Shown here one piece after another: positions 1 through 9,430 of a stretch of 33,649 bases of DNA. Source of the stretch: JBHHZI01 sp046757965 (GTDB lineage Bacteria > Acidobacteriota > Polarisedimenticolia > SMYD01); contig JBHHZI010000013.1 of the NCBI GenBank assembly GCA_046757965.1, forward strand, positions 1-33,649, written 5' to 3'. The notes beneath the pieces are model-generated. The model was not told the DNA's origin. It was given only the letters and a program-made list of their open reading frames with translations, and made no database searches. How positions within the stretch are numbered: position 1 is the first letter of the stretch; every line of letters starts with the position of its first letter. Made by a program: the position numbers and the translations under genes.

Positions 1-38
1 GACACCGGGTTTCGGAATCGAACTCGTCTGGTGGGGCC

Positions 39-3000
39 ATGCGCGCGGTTCTGATCTCGTGCGTGTTTCTGGCCCTGCTCGGCGGAACAGTCTGGGCGGC
101 CCGCGGCCTGGAAGCCGGTCGGCACAGCCGTCCGCCGGCCCGCATCGACACGGCCATCCAGCAGGCAGAACACGGTCCTCGCGGGGAGGCCCTCGGCGGC
201 GGTGACCCCGGCGAAGCGCTGTTTCACCGCGATCTGGCGCCCCTGTTCCCCGATCTGACGGCGGAGTCCGCCTCCAGGACGACGGCCCCACGCGGCGCGG
301 GCAGGCCGATGCTGCGCACCGGCAACGGCGTGATCCCGCTGGATCGGCCCCTGCCCGCGGGGCTGGCCCGGAGCCCGTTCGCGTCCGCTGGCCCGACCGA
401 GTTGCTGGTGCGCTTCGATCCGGGCACTGCATCCGCTTCCGCCGCCATCGCCCTCCGGCGGGCGGGGGCTCGGGTCCTCGGTCCTTACGGGCCGGACAGC
501 TTCGTGGTCGAGGTTCCAGGCCCGGACGTGACCCGGGCCATCGCCGCGCAGGCGCCGGCCACCCGAATCCTGCCGTTCGGTGCCGAGCTGATCGTCGACC
601 GCCGCATCGGGCAGATTCCCGTGCTCACCCCGGACGAGGCGTCCAGCCAGGTTCTGCCCCTGCGCGCCGGCCTCTTCCCGGGCGTGGATCCGGGCAGCGT
701 GGCGGCCGATCTCACCGCCCTGGGTGCGACGATCCGGGGAATCGACAACAGCTCCGGGGCGATCCCGGTGATCCGCTTCACCCTCGACTACGACCGCATC
801 CTCCAGGTCGGTGACCGTGTCGCCGGGATCTTCAGGATCGAGGAGGAGTCGGCCTACCTCGCCGCGGACGAGGAGATGAGTTCCACGATGGAGGTCGGTG
901 GGTTCCTCAACGCCCGGCTGCCGTTCACCGACGCCGGTATCGATGGGAGTGGCGGTGGGCTGACCGGTCCCCAGATCCTGGCGGTCACCGACACCGGCCT
1001 GTCCTATGACGCGCTCCATTTTTCCGACACCTTCACGTCCGCCGGCATTCCCGGCCCGGCCCACAGCAAGATCCTGTCCTACACCGCCGTCGGCACTGGC
1101 GATCTGCTCACCTGCGACGATCCCTCCTCGGGCGGCTCCACGCACGGCAACATCGTGGCCGGCATCGCCGCCGGGGCGGTCCTGCGTCATGGCGTGGACC
1201 TGCGAAACAACGCGGGCTGGGACTCGGGGTTCTCGGATCACCCCGCCGACGGAGTGGCGCCGGGTGCGAAGGTCGTGTTCCAGGACGCCCAGAGCGCCAC
1301 GATGTGCACCACCGACTTCGACACGGTCGCCCCGGGCAGCCTCTTCGACCGGATGACCGAGGCCCACGCCCTGGGCGCCCGGGTACACAACATGTCGTTC
1401 AGTGCGTTCTTGTCCCAGGGGCAGTACACACTGGATTCCATCGATGTCGATCAGTTCCTGCGAGACAACAGCGATTACATGGCTGTCATCGCCGTCGGCA
1501 ACGAGGGTTCCGACTTCAACGGCGACGGCAACTTCGAGTACGGTTCGATCACCGCGCCCGCCACGGCCAAGAATTCCCTGGGCATCGGAGCTTCCAACTA
1601 CCCCAACGAACCGATCAACCCGTTCGATCCCGGTCTGGCGTTGACGCCCGGGGTTCCGAACGACGGGGTCAATCTGCTCTCCATCTTCTCCGAGGGCAGC
1701 ACCGGCCGGGGGCCGGCGACGTTCCCGAATCGCATCAAGCCGGACCTGATGGCGCCGGGGCAGGATCTGTTCCCCAACCTCCGGGTTGACGGTGCCGCGG
1801 TGTGCCGGTCCGCGGACGATGACAACGACAGTGCCACGGGCGGTGTCGAGTGCATTCTGGATGACGACAACGATGGGACGTCGAACGCCGCTGCCGGCGT
1901 CAGCGGCGCCGCGCTCCTGGTCCGCGATTACTTCGCGCAAGGGTTTGCCGATGACGGCGCTGCCGGCGGACCGGCGGTGAACTCCACGATCTCGGGGGCG
2001 GCGCTGAAGGCGGTGCTGATCGGATCGGCCGAATTCATGAGAGTGTCGCCGGCTTTCAAGTTCGCCCTCGTTCAGCCGAGGTTCGATGTCCCCGATCATC
2101 TCGGTCGCTTCAATCCCGAGCAAGGCTACGGACGTGTGAACCTGACGAACATCCTGCCGCTGAACTCCGATGCCGACACGCCCAGCGGGCTGATCGTCGT
2201 CGATGATGGGCTCAGCGGGGGGTTGCAGCAGGGCGGTGTGTTCACGACCCAGGTCACCGTGCTGGACCCCACCCAGGAGCTCCGGACGGTCCTCGCCTGG
2301 ATGGACCCTCCCGACCTGTCGGCGACCGGCGCGCTGATCAACGACCTCGACCTCGAGGTGGTCGACCCGGGCGTTGACGGCATCGTGGGGAGCCTCGATG
2401 ATGTGCTCTACCGCGGGAACTTCTTCACCGAGGACCAGGGCGACTATGACGGTCGCCTGCGTCTGGCTGACCCGAATCTGCCCAGCATTCCCGGCGAAGA
2501 CAGCAACGGCAATTTCGTTCTGGACGAGAGTGCGTTCTCGCTGCCGGTCTTCACCGCCATCCGCAATTACCACGACGTTGATAATCCCAACGAGGCGGTA
2601 TTCCTGTCCCCGGACCCGGATGGAGACGGTGATACGTCTGATTCCCAGCTCACGGCCGGTCGCCAGTACACGGTCCGGGTGATTGCCCAGCGCGTCTCCT
2701 CTCCGTTCGAGACCATCATCACCGCCGGTGCCAACGCCGTGATCGACTCGGTGCCGGCGGGGGACGATGGGGTCGGCAGTGCAGGGGACACCATCACCGC
2801 CGGGCCGGATGGGCTGGCCGACACGCTGGCCGCAGGCGACGATGTGCAGGTGGTTGCCGTGGGATCGTCTGCACCGCAGCCCTTTGCACTGGTCATGGGG
2901 GGCGGCATCACGGCCTCGTCATCGTTGCGTCTCAATGCGTCCGAGTACCTCTGCAACGATCTGCTCACGACCACCGTGCTCGATCCGTCTTCCGGTCTGC

Positions 3001-6000
3001 TGCCGGCCGCGGTCTCGTCGGCCGTGACCATCGAGGTGAGAGCGCCGGGCGGCGCCCTCATGGACTCGGAGAACGCGGCCGTGTTCAGTCAGCCCGACCC
3101 GGGATCCGGCCGGTTCGTCAGCGATGCACTGGCGGTCATCGACGGCGTCATCCCGGTGAATGACGACGGGATTCTCAGTGTCCAGGACGGCGCATCTTTG
3201 AAGGCCATCTACATCGACGCGGATGGTCCTCAGGTGGAGTCGCTCGGAACCGTGTCCTGTTCGGCGAGCCTGGATCTGGCGACGATCTCCGTTCCCGGAG
3301 CCAACCAGAGCTTCAATGTCACGGGCGGGTGCGATCCGGCGCGACGCAGGGATCCACGCGGTATCCTGATCGGCTTCAACGAGAATCCTCCGGGGGACCT
3401 CTTCCTCGATGCGGGCGAACGGGTCACCTACAGTGTGTCGTTCCTCAACCAGGAACTCGACGCCGACCTCATCGATGCGGTCGCCACCCTGAAGGCGTTC
3501 GTGCCCACCGACTCGCCGGACATGGCGTGCCAGGGACAGCCCGCCGATGAGCCGGGTCCTTGCAAGAAGATCTCCATCCTGAACCCGTCACGCGACATCG
3601 GTCTGGTTCCCCGGGGAACCCTGCAGGCGGTCTCGTTCGATGTCGTCGTCGAGCCGGATGTGGTCTTCCCGGAGCAGATCGACATGAAATTCTCGATCTC
3701 GGCACGCCGCAACGGCCTGCCGGTGGGGACGACACCGTCCATGGGGGGTGTCGAGGTCGTGTTCCGTCACACCCTTGACATGGACATGGAATCGCTCCGG
3801 TACTCGACCGATTTCCCGACGGGCGGCAGCCAGATCGTCATCTACGCAGGCGAGCTGTTCGATCCGCTCAACCCGGACATCCCACCCGAACTGTTCACCT
3901 TCGCCGACGCGACGGACACGTCGTTCGGCGGCGGGAATCCGCAGTGGGATCCAAACAGTCCCGGTCCGCGCGCTCCGTGGACCTTCGACCTGGACAACGA
4001 AGGGTTCACCACCGCACGCCGTTTCGATTCCAGCCCCGGCCTGAATCAGCAACTCAACCTCAACCTGTGGCACTGGATGAACACCGGCGAGTGCGGTTTC
4101 CAGTCCAACGAGGGAGTCTGTACGGCCGGATTCAACGTCGGGAACGCCTGTGGAACGGACGCCGAGTGCATCAATGGTATCGATGATGGGACGTGCAGCC
4201 AGATCGACGGTCAGGGAGGGGCCGGCGGCATCTGGCACACCGGCACCATCGGCCTCAACGCACCGGAGCCCGCCCGGCAGCCCGCGAACGGGCGCGATGG
4301 GTTCGACCTGGGTTGCGAGGACTTCGACGTGCCCAGTGACCCGGGGACGCCGACCAACGAGTCGGTGCTCGATGTCCTGTCCAGTCCGATCTTCCACCGG
4401 GTCCACGTCAGTCCGGACGCGAACGGATTCGCCTACACGCTCGAATTCGCACGCCTGGGGTTCAACGCGCAGGTCGACACGGCCGACGCGAACGTCATCA
4501 TCGGCTGGGAACTGGATCCCGACACGACGACTCCGTCCCCGGTGGATCCGCTCGACTTCGGGTCCTTGAACTTCATCAACTCGGCGCGGGGCTTCCTGTC
4601 CGGCATCTCGCAGATCCCGTTCCCCACCTTCGATCCGAACAATCCTCACGATCCGGGTTCCTTCGACGGAACCGGCCCACAGGGTCCCGGCAGCGTCGGT
4701 TCGTTCTTCGACACCAACGATCCGGCCAAGGCGCCGGCGAGGCGACTGGGCGAGGTGGGAGGTACCGGTTTCGGCACCATCCAGGAGCGGGGAGCTGGTG
4801 GTCTGCCGCTGCGCAACTTCGAGGAGATCCTCGACGGATTCTACGGTGGCGACACCGCGTTCGAGGACATCTTCGGGCCCAACGAGAACAATCTCGCCGT
4901 TCCACCGATCCGCCGCGACGATTTTCAGGTGAACTTCAGCATGCTGGTGAAGGAGAACTCGGACCCCACCATCCAGACGATTGCGAGCTACGGGATCGGC
5001 ATCGACGACGTCGTCGTGGAGTGGCGCGAGAGTCACCCGGTTGCAGACGCGTCCCCGTGCGTGACGGTGAATCCCTCCGACCCGGGAGCTCTTGGCGGTT
5101 GTGGGCGCATCAGCTGGGATCGCGCCATCGTCTATGAATCAGAGGAAGCGGTCGTTCTCACCATACAGGATCCCGATGCGTTCGTCGGTCCTGACGGGAT
5201 CCCCGGGACCGGTGATGAGCAGGCCGTGGACAGCAACATGGACGGTTTCTTCGAGATCAAAGCTCGGGTCTTCTCCGATGTGGACCTGATCGGCGAGGAG
5301 GTGACCCTCATCCAGACCTCATTCGCCTCCCCATCCTTCGAGACAGCGGTCCAGCTCTCGTCGACCACCGGTCTCAACTCGGATACGGACGGGGTGATCT
5401 TCATCCAGCAAAACGGCGACGGCTCGGTGCCGGTCGTGGTCACCGCGCAGTACAACGATCAGGATGACGGCACCGGGCAACCCTGTGTGAGCAACCCCGT
5501 GAAGACGACCCTGTCCACCCAGTTCGTCGGCGGCAACATCCTCTTCGTGTCGGCCCGGGTCCAGGATCTGAACGGGGATCTCGACGGGCTCCCTGACGAC
5601 AACGAGAAGGTGCGACTGGATATCGCGGTGGTGTCCAACATGCTCGATTCGGCCGACAACCCGGTGACGCTGAACAACACGCGCATCTTCCTCTCCAGTG
5701 TGGATCCGGACGTCGCCTGCATCACCGACAACGTCGCGGACTACGGCACGCTGGTTCCGGGGGCGGCGGCCACCAATCCCCCTGGCGACGGTTTCGAGTT
5801 CGTCGTGGGGAACGTCGATCGGACCTTTGGCGGCGATTTGATCCGGGCCAGTTTCTCGCTGGGTCTGACGGGGACCTTCACCGACATCTCGGGTCAGCTT
5901 CGCCAGGTGAGCAGCTTTGCCACGCCCCAGCAGTTCGACCTCAACCTCGATCTCGACCTGGCCGGGACGACGTCGGTGGCGCCTGATTTCGTCGAGAACT

Positions 6001-7949
6001 GGGACGCTGCCCCCGGTGGAGACGGGGTCAATTCGTTCGTCACCGGGCCGGTGTTTCCGGTCAACGACGCGACGACGGTGGACGGTTCCCGGTGTCAGTT
6101 CAACGATCCCGGCGGCCCGAATCCCCTGGGTGGGGGCCGTTCGCTGGCGTTCTGCCGGCCGTGGGACGGGTCGGACTGGCATGTGCACTCGCTCCTCACC
6201 GAGGGCTTCGTGACCCCGAAGGCGTTCTCAGGTGATGCCGCACTGCTCATGGGAACTCACGAGGCCGGGCTGGATTCGAGCTTCGATTCCTACACCACCA
6301 GCCAGCTCTCCTTCGCGGAGTCGCCGATCCTGAACATCGGACTCTCCGGAGGGGCCAACCTGTCCTTCCGGCAGATCGTCGCGTTCGCCGATGACCGGAC
6401 ATTCAACGTTCCCTCCGGTGAGGCTGCGGACCGTGCCGTGGTCCAGGTGGCCCAGGTCAACTCCGCCGGCACCCCGATCTCTGCGTGGCAGAACATCCCG
6501 GCGTTCCAGAACAACTATGCCAATCAGGGCACCGGCTCGTTCATCAACTGCAAGTTCGATCCTGTCGACGATGCCTACGACACGTTCGGTGCCATCCCGA
6601 CGGCCGATCCGACACTGGCCCAGAACATCGACGGCGTCTCCACCGAGGACGATTACTTCGACCCCAACGACCCCGATCGCACTCTCGGACCGTCCAGCAC
6701 CTGTTTCCCCGAGTTTGTGTTCGCGTTCATGGGAGACTGGACATCGAACAATCCGATGGACTCGGGTCAGGCGTTCGTGCCTGGAGCCCCGGGCGCCACC
6801 GGGTCGGGAATCTGGGTCGAGTCGATCTTCTCGCTCGATCCGTTCGCGGGGCAAACGATCCGCGTGCGCCTGATGTTCGCCGGTCTGGAGCTCAACGGCC
6901 CGGCGGGCAACACCTGGGCCCAGTTCTTCGGCAACCAGCTCGGGAACGCCACCCGGGGCTGGCTGGTCGATGACTTCAGGGTGACCGGGCTCATCGACGC
7001 CCCGGCCACTCTGATCGCTGACACCAAGACCCCTCCGCTGGCCGCATGTCCCGCGGACCCGGATCCGACCACGCCGGCCAACGAGGCCGCCTGCACGGTG
7101 GCAAGCGCGGTGGCCGGGCCGGACGTCGTGAGCCCGGCGCCCGGCTTCCTGGTGACGTTCGATGGGAGCGCCTCGCTGCTGGATTCCTGCGTGGACGGAT
7201 TCATCGAGTACCGCTGGCGCCAGGGCGGAGAGATCGTCCAGGACTGGTCCAACAAGCCGAACTTCCGCGACAATCCGGTCTTCAGTTCCGCGTACTTCCT
7301 CGATGTGCGCTGCTCGGTCGACCCGGCATGCACCGACACCCAGATGGTCCAGGTCACGATCGGTGGCAATCTGCGCGAGGTCTCCCAGGGCGGGAGTCAG
7401 TCACCGCCCCTGACGGTCACCCCGGCACCGGTCATCGCCGAGGGGATCGCCGGCAACGGAATCGCGGACACGGTCGCGGATGCCGCCAGTGATGATGTGC
7501 AGGAGATCGCGGTCGGCCTGGCGGCATCGCCCGGGGCGGTGATCGTCTCGAGCGGGCCGGATGGCCTCCTGCAGACCGTGCCGGCGCCCGACGATGTTCT
7601 CGACGCTCAGCGTGTCGTGCTCGACTGGGAAAACATCGGGACCGGGCTCGGGTACGATGTGCAGCGGGTGGATATCGAGGCCTTCGACCCGATACCTCTG
7701 CGGGAAGACGCCGCGGCGGTGCCGCTGGCGACGCTGCCTTCGACGCGGCTCTGCCGGCTCGGAGTCACGCCCGACGGGGTCATCACGTTGGTGGAGAACG
7801 GCCAGGTCCTGACGATGGATCAGGTGATCGGATACCTGGTCAACGGTCGTCGCGTCTCCGATTCGGTGCCCGGCAGTCTGGGAGCCGGCATGGCGGGCGA
7901 AGGGGTCCGGGTGCCTCGACCGGCACCGCCGAGCACATCCTGCCCGTAG
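39..7949 (+). CDS. Giant secreted S8 (subtilisin-family) serine peptidase
   Basis: Encodes 2636 residues starting with a clear signal peptide (MRAVLISCVFLALLGGTVWA); a GGTGGGG ribosome site lies just upstream, although the frame is open to the window edge. The catalytic triad is readable: Asp318 in AVTDTG, His369 in STHGN and Ser615 in DGTSNAAAG, with Asn488 in AVGNEG as the probable oxyanion residue. Residues about 750-870 resemble the jelly-roll domain that follows some S8 domains (NDLDLEVV, LYRGN). Further on come Asp-rich loops, a Cys-rich patch (about 1352-1388), GPDG-type motifs and a PKD-like domain (about 2350-2450). No LPxTG, PEP-CTERM or autotransporter signal is visible at the C-terminus. 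It is inferred to be a secreted or surface protease; its substrate is unknown. Bases 1-38 hold no recognisable gene. Confidence 0.9.
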   Translation: MRAVLISCVFLALLGGTVWAARGLEAGRHSRPPARIDTAIQQAEHGPRGEALGGGDPGEALFHRDLAPLFPDLTAESASRTTAPRGAGRPMLRTGNGVIPLDRPLPAGLARSPFASAGPTELLVRFDPGTASASAAIALRRAGARVLGPYGPDSFVVEVPGPDVTRAIAAQAPATRILPFGAELIVDRRIGQIPVLTPDEASSQVLPLRAGLFPGVDPGSVAADLTALGATIRGIDNSSGAIPVIRFTLDYDRILQVGDRVAGIFRIEEESAYLAADEEMSSTMEVGGFLNARLPFTDAGIDGSGGGLTGPQILAVTDTGLSYDALHFSDTFTSAGIPGPAHSKILSYTAVGTGDLLTCDDPSSGGSTHGNIVAGIAAGAVLRHGVDLRNNAGWDSGFSDHPADGVAPGAKVVFQDAQSATMCTTDFDTVAPGSLFDRMTEAHALGARVHNMSFSAFLSQGQYTLDSIDVDQFLRDNSDYMAVIAVGNEGSDFNGDGNFEYGSITAPATAKNSLGIGASNYPNEPINPFDPGLALTPGVPNDGVNLLSIFSEGSTGRGPATFPNRIKPDLMAPGQDLFPNLRVDGAAVCRSADDDNDSATGGVECILDDDNDGTSNAAAGVSGAALLVRDYFAQGFADDGAAGGPAVNSTISGAALKAVLIGSAEFMRVSPAFKFALVQPRFDVPDHLGRFNPEQGYGRVNLTNILPLNSDADTPSGLIVVDDGLSGGLQQGGVFTTQVTVLDPTQELRTVLAWMDPPDLSATGALINDLDLEVVDPGVDGIVGSLDDVLYRGNFFTEDQGDYDGRLRLADPNLPSIPGEDSNGNFVLDESAFSLPVFTAIRNYHDVDNPNEAVFLSPDPDGDGDTSDSQLTAGRQYTVRVIAQRVSSPFETIITAGANAVIDSVPAGDDGVGSAGDTITAGPDGLADTLAAGDDVQVVAVGSSAPQPFALVMGGGITASSSLRLNASEYLCNDLLTTTVLDPSSGLLPAAVSSAVTIEVRAPGGALMDSENAAVFSQPDPGSGRFVSDALAVIDGVIPVNDDGILSVQDGASLKAIYIDADGPQVESLGTVSCSASLDLATISVPGANQSFNVTGGCDPARRRDPRGILIGFNENPPGDLFLDAGERVTYSVSFLNQELDADLIDAVATLKAFVPTDSPDMACQGQPADEPGPCKKISILNPSRDIGLVPRGTLQAVSFDVVVEPDVVFPEQIDMKFSISARRNGLPVGTTPSMGGVEVVFRHTLDMDMESLRYSTDFPTGGSQIVIYAGELFDPLNPDIPPELFTFADATDTSFGGGNPQWDPNSPGPRAPWTFDLDNEGFTTARRFDSSPGLNQQLNLNLWHWMNTGECGFQSNEGVCTAGFNVGNACGTDAECINGIDDGTCSQIDGQGGAGGIWHTGTIGLNAPEPARQPANGRDGFDLGCEDFDVPSDPGTPTNESVLDVLSSPIFHRVHVSPDANGFAYTLEFARLGFNAQVDTADANVIIGWELDPDTTTPSPVDPLDFGSLNFINSARGFLSGISQIPFPTFDPNNPHDPGSFDGTGPQGPGSVGSFFDTNDPAKAPARRLGEVGGTGFGTIQERGAGGLPLRNFEEILDGFYGGDTAFEDIFGPNENNLAVPPIRRDDFQVNFSMLVKENSDPTIQTIASYGIGIDDVVVEWRESHPVADASPCVTVNPSDPGALGGCGRISWDRAIVYESEEAVVLTIQDPDAFVGPDGIPGTGDEQAVDSNMDGFFEIKARVFSDVDLIGEEVTLIQTSFASPSFETAVQLSSTTGLNSDTDGVIFIQQNGDGSVPVVVTAQYNDQDDGTGQPCVSNPVKTTLSTQFVGGNILFVSARVQDLNGDLDGLPDDNEKVRLDIAVVSNMLDSADNPVTLNNTRIFLSSVDPDVACITDNVADYGTLVPGAAATNPPGDGFEFVVGNVDRTFGGDLIRASFSLGLTGTFTDISGQLRQVSSFATPQQFDLNLDLDLAGTTSVAPDFVENWDAAPGGDGVNSFVTGPVFPVNDATTVDGSRCQFNDPGGPNPLGGGRSLAFCRPWDGSDWHVHSLLTEGFVTPKAFSGDAALLMGTHEAGLDSSFDSYTTSQLSFAESPILNIGLSGGANLSFRQIVAFADDRTFNVPSGEAADRAVVQVAQVNSAGTPISAWQNIPAFQNNYANQGTGSFINCKFDPVDDAYDTFGAIPTADPTLAQNIDGVSTEDDYFDPNDPDRTLGPSSTCFPEFVFAFMGDWTSNNPMDSGQAFVPGAPGATGSGIWVESIFSLDPFAGQTIRVRLMFAGLELNGPAGNTWAQFFGNQLGNATRGWLVDDFRVTGLIDAPATLIADTKTPPLAACPADPDPTTPANEAACTVASAVAGPDVVSPAPGFLVTFDGSASLLDSCVDGFIEYRWRQGGEIVQDWSNKPNFRDNPVFSSAYFLDVRCSVDPACTDTQMVQVTIGGNLREVSQGGSQSPPLTVTPAPVIAEGIAGNGIADTVADAASDDVQEIAVGLAASPGAVIVSSGPDGLLQTVPAPDDVLDAQRVVLDWENIGTGLGYDVQRVDIEAFDPIPLREDAAAVPLATLPSTRLCRLGVTPDGVITLVENGQVLTMDQVIGYLVNGRRVSDSVPGSLGAGMAGEGVRVPRPAPPSTSCP

Positions 7950-7965
7950 CGGCGGGGGATCTGGC

Positions 7966-7974
7966 TGCTACACT
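7966..7974 (+). promoter_or_regulatory. Extended -10 promoter of lolA
   Basis: TGC-TACACT, a TGn extended -10 element, ends six bases before the lolA ATG at 7981. Transcription from it would begin at or next to the start codon, giving a leaderless mRNA. No good -35 box is seen. Inferred from sequence only. Confidence 0.45.
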
Positions 7975-7980
7975 GGGCGC

Positions 7981-8634
7981 ATGCGATGCCTCGTCGCCCT
8001 GGCTCTGTTCTGCGGCGCCGCGCTGGGGGCTCCCGCGGCGCCGCAGGGCGACCTGGCCGGGCGCGTCCAGGCCTGGCTGGATTCGTGGTCCCGCCTGGCG
8101 GGGACGTTCGAGCAACGCCTGGCGTCGCCGACGCTGCCGTCGGAGCAGGTGGAGACCGGCCGGTTCGAGATCATCCGGCCCGACCGGATGCGCTGGGACT
8201 ATGTCACGCCGGAGGAGAAGCTCGCGGTCACCGACGGCGTACACACCTGGCTGTATGTGCCGTCCGACCGGCTCGTGATCCGCGGGCGGGTCGACGCGCT
8301 GCGGGACGACAGCGCCATCTCCCTGCTGCTCTCCGGGGCCCTGCGGCTGGATGAGGCCTTCGAGGTCAAATCGACCGCGATCATCGGACTCGAGGCGCGC
8401 CTCGACCTCGTCCCCCGGCGGGTGTCCGAGAACATCCAGGAGATTCATCTGCGATGCGATCCGGTCAGTGGACGGGTTTTCGGCTTCGAGGTCAACGACG
8501 CGGCCGACAACCGGGTCAGGTGGCGGCTGGAGGACATCCAGATCGATCCGGCCATCGATGAGAATCGCTTCACCTTCGAAGTGCCTCGCGGTGTGGAAAT
8601 CCAGGATATCGACGACTCCGTCGATCTGCCTTGA
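7981..8634 (+). CDS. lolA: Outer-membrane lipoprotein carrier protein LolA
   Basis: A 217-residue periplasmic protein with an N-terminal signal peptide (MRCLVALALFCGAALGAPAA). LolA chaperones carry lipoproteins from the LolCDE complex in the inner membrane to the outer membrane. Family hallmarks seen here are an early 'L.G.F.Q' segment (SRLAGTFEQRL), the 'G.F.I.RP.RMRWDY' strand pair, 'KLAVTDG..TWLYVP' and a C-terminal 'ENRFTFEVPRGVEI' ending typical of LolA. The length is normal. The start has no Shine-Dalgarno sequence and sits six bases after an extended -10 box, so the transcript may be leaderless. The two genes downstream point the same way, and a second promoter overlaps its 3' end. Confidence 0.88.
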   Translation: MRCLVALALFCGAALGAPAAPQGDLAGRVQAWLDSWSRLAGTFEQRLASPTLPSEQVETGRFEIIRPDRMRWDYVTPEEKLAVTDGVHTWLYVPSDRLVIRGRVDALRDDSAISLLLSGALRLDEAFEVKSTAIIGLEARLDLVPRRVSENIQEIHLRCDPVSGRVFGFEVNDAADNRVRWRLEDIQIDPAIDENRFTFEVPRGVEIQDIDDSVDLP

Positions 8635-8660
8635 ACGGCCTGCGAAGCAGGTGTTAGCAT
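8631..8660 (+). promoter_or_regulatory. Sigma-70-type promoter at the lolA 3' end
   Basis: TTGAAC (8631-8636), an 18-base spacer and TAGCAT (8655-8660), with TGT immediately before the -10, form a plausible promoter. It overlaps the lolA stop codon and would drive the gene at 8774 and the prenyl synthase from a leader of about 107 bases. Confidence 0.4.
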
Positions 8661-8773
8661 GCTCGATTCAGAGCCCTTGGTGGAGAGGGGGCTTGCCGCG
8701 TTCAGCCCGCAGACGGCGAGAGACTCTCCGGTCGATCTCACGAGAAGCGGTCGTTTTCGGGGGAGGTGATGCG

Positions 8774-9430
8774 ATGCACCGAGTTGTCTCCGCGGCGCTT
8801 GCGATTCTGGCGTTGACGCTGTCGACCACGGCCACCGCCGGATGGCTCAAACCGAAGCATCTCGTGGTTCGCGGCCAGGTCACCGATGCGCCGGGTCATG
8901 GCGTGGCAGGCATCCCCGTCCGTGTCATCGCCACCCGGCGTGTCGTCAAGTTTCTCTCCATCGAGAGCCATCCCGCCGAGAAGGAACTGGTCGCGGCGAT
9001 CACCGGACCGAGCGGCTTCTATGAACTCGAGGTGCCCAAGGTCCGTGACTACGATTTCTACTTCCTGCGTTTCTACGACGGCGCCCACTTCGATGGTGTG
9101 CGCTACGCGCGTCCTGACGATGTCGAGATCACGGCGTGGATCGACAAGCGCCGTCCCGTCATCCAGGACGTGACGCTGGCGCCGGCGGCGGGTTGGGATG
9201 CCGTGCAACGACTCGTGAAACTGTATGGAGCCGAGTCTCCTCGCGGCCGGATCGTTCGCGAGCTCGGCGTGCCCGAGCGGACCGACCACGCGCCGTCCGC
9301 GGACGGCGTCGACCGGGAGACGTGGTGGTACGACCGGGCGGGGGTGGCCTACGTCATCGAGAACGGGCAGGTCGTCGACCGGCAACGTTTTCGTCCGCGA
9401 CAGGAGACGCGTCCTCTTGCACGTCGATGA
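8774..9430 (+). CDS. Periplasmic protein with carboxypeptidase-regulatory-like domain
   Basis: A 218-residue protein with a signal peptide (MHRVVSAALAILALTLSTTATA). The start is fixed by a strong GGGGGAGG ribosome site seven bases upstream. Residues about 28-120 look like a carboxypeptidase-regulatory (transthyretin-like) beta-sandwich: 'VRGQVTDAPGHGVAGIPVRV' followed by 'GPSGFYELEVP'. The C-terminal part (about 140-210) has a pattern reminiscent of SmpA/OmlA-type modules, with 'LGVPERTD', 'WWYDRAGVAYVIENGQVV'. No enzymatic motif is visible and the function is unknown. Its last 14 bases overlap the predicted start of the prenyl synthase gene, which implies translational coupling. Confidence 0.7.
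   Translation: MHRVVSAALAILALTLSTTATAGWLKPKHLVVRGQVTDAPGHGVAGIPVRVIATRRVVKFLSIESHPAEKELVAAITGPSGFYELEVPKVRDYDFYFLRFYDGAHFDGVRYARPDDVEITAWIDKRRPVIQDVTLAPAAGWDAVQRLVKLYGAESPRGRIVRELGVPERTDHAPSADGVDRETWWYDRAGVAYVIENGQVVDRQRFRPRQETRPLARR

Noticed and set aside
3588..5036. 482-codon minus-strand open frame inside the protease gene
   Set aside because: It is Arg/Val/Asp-rich with no motif, ribosome site or neighbour support; the plus-strand protein is continuous.
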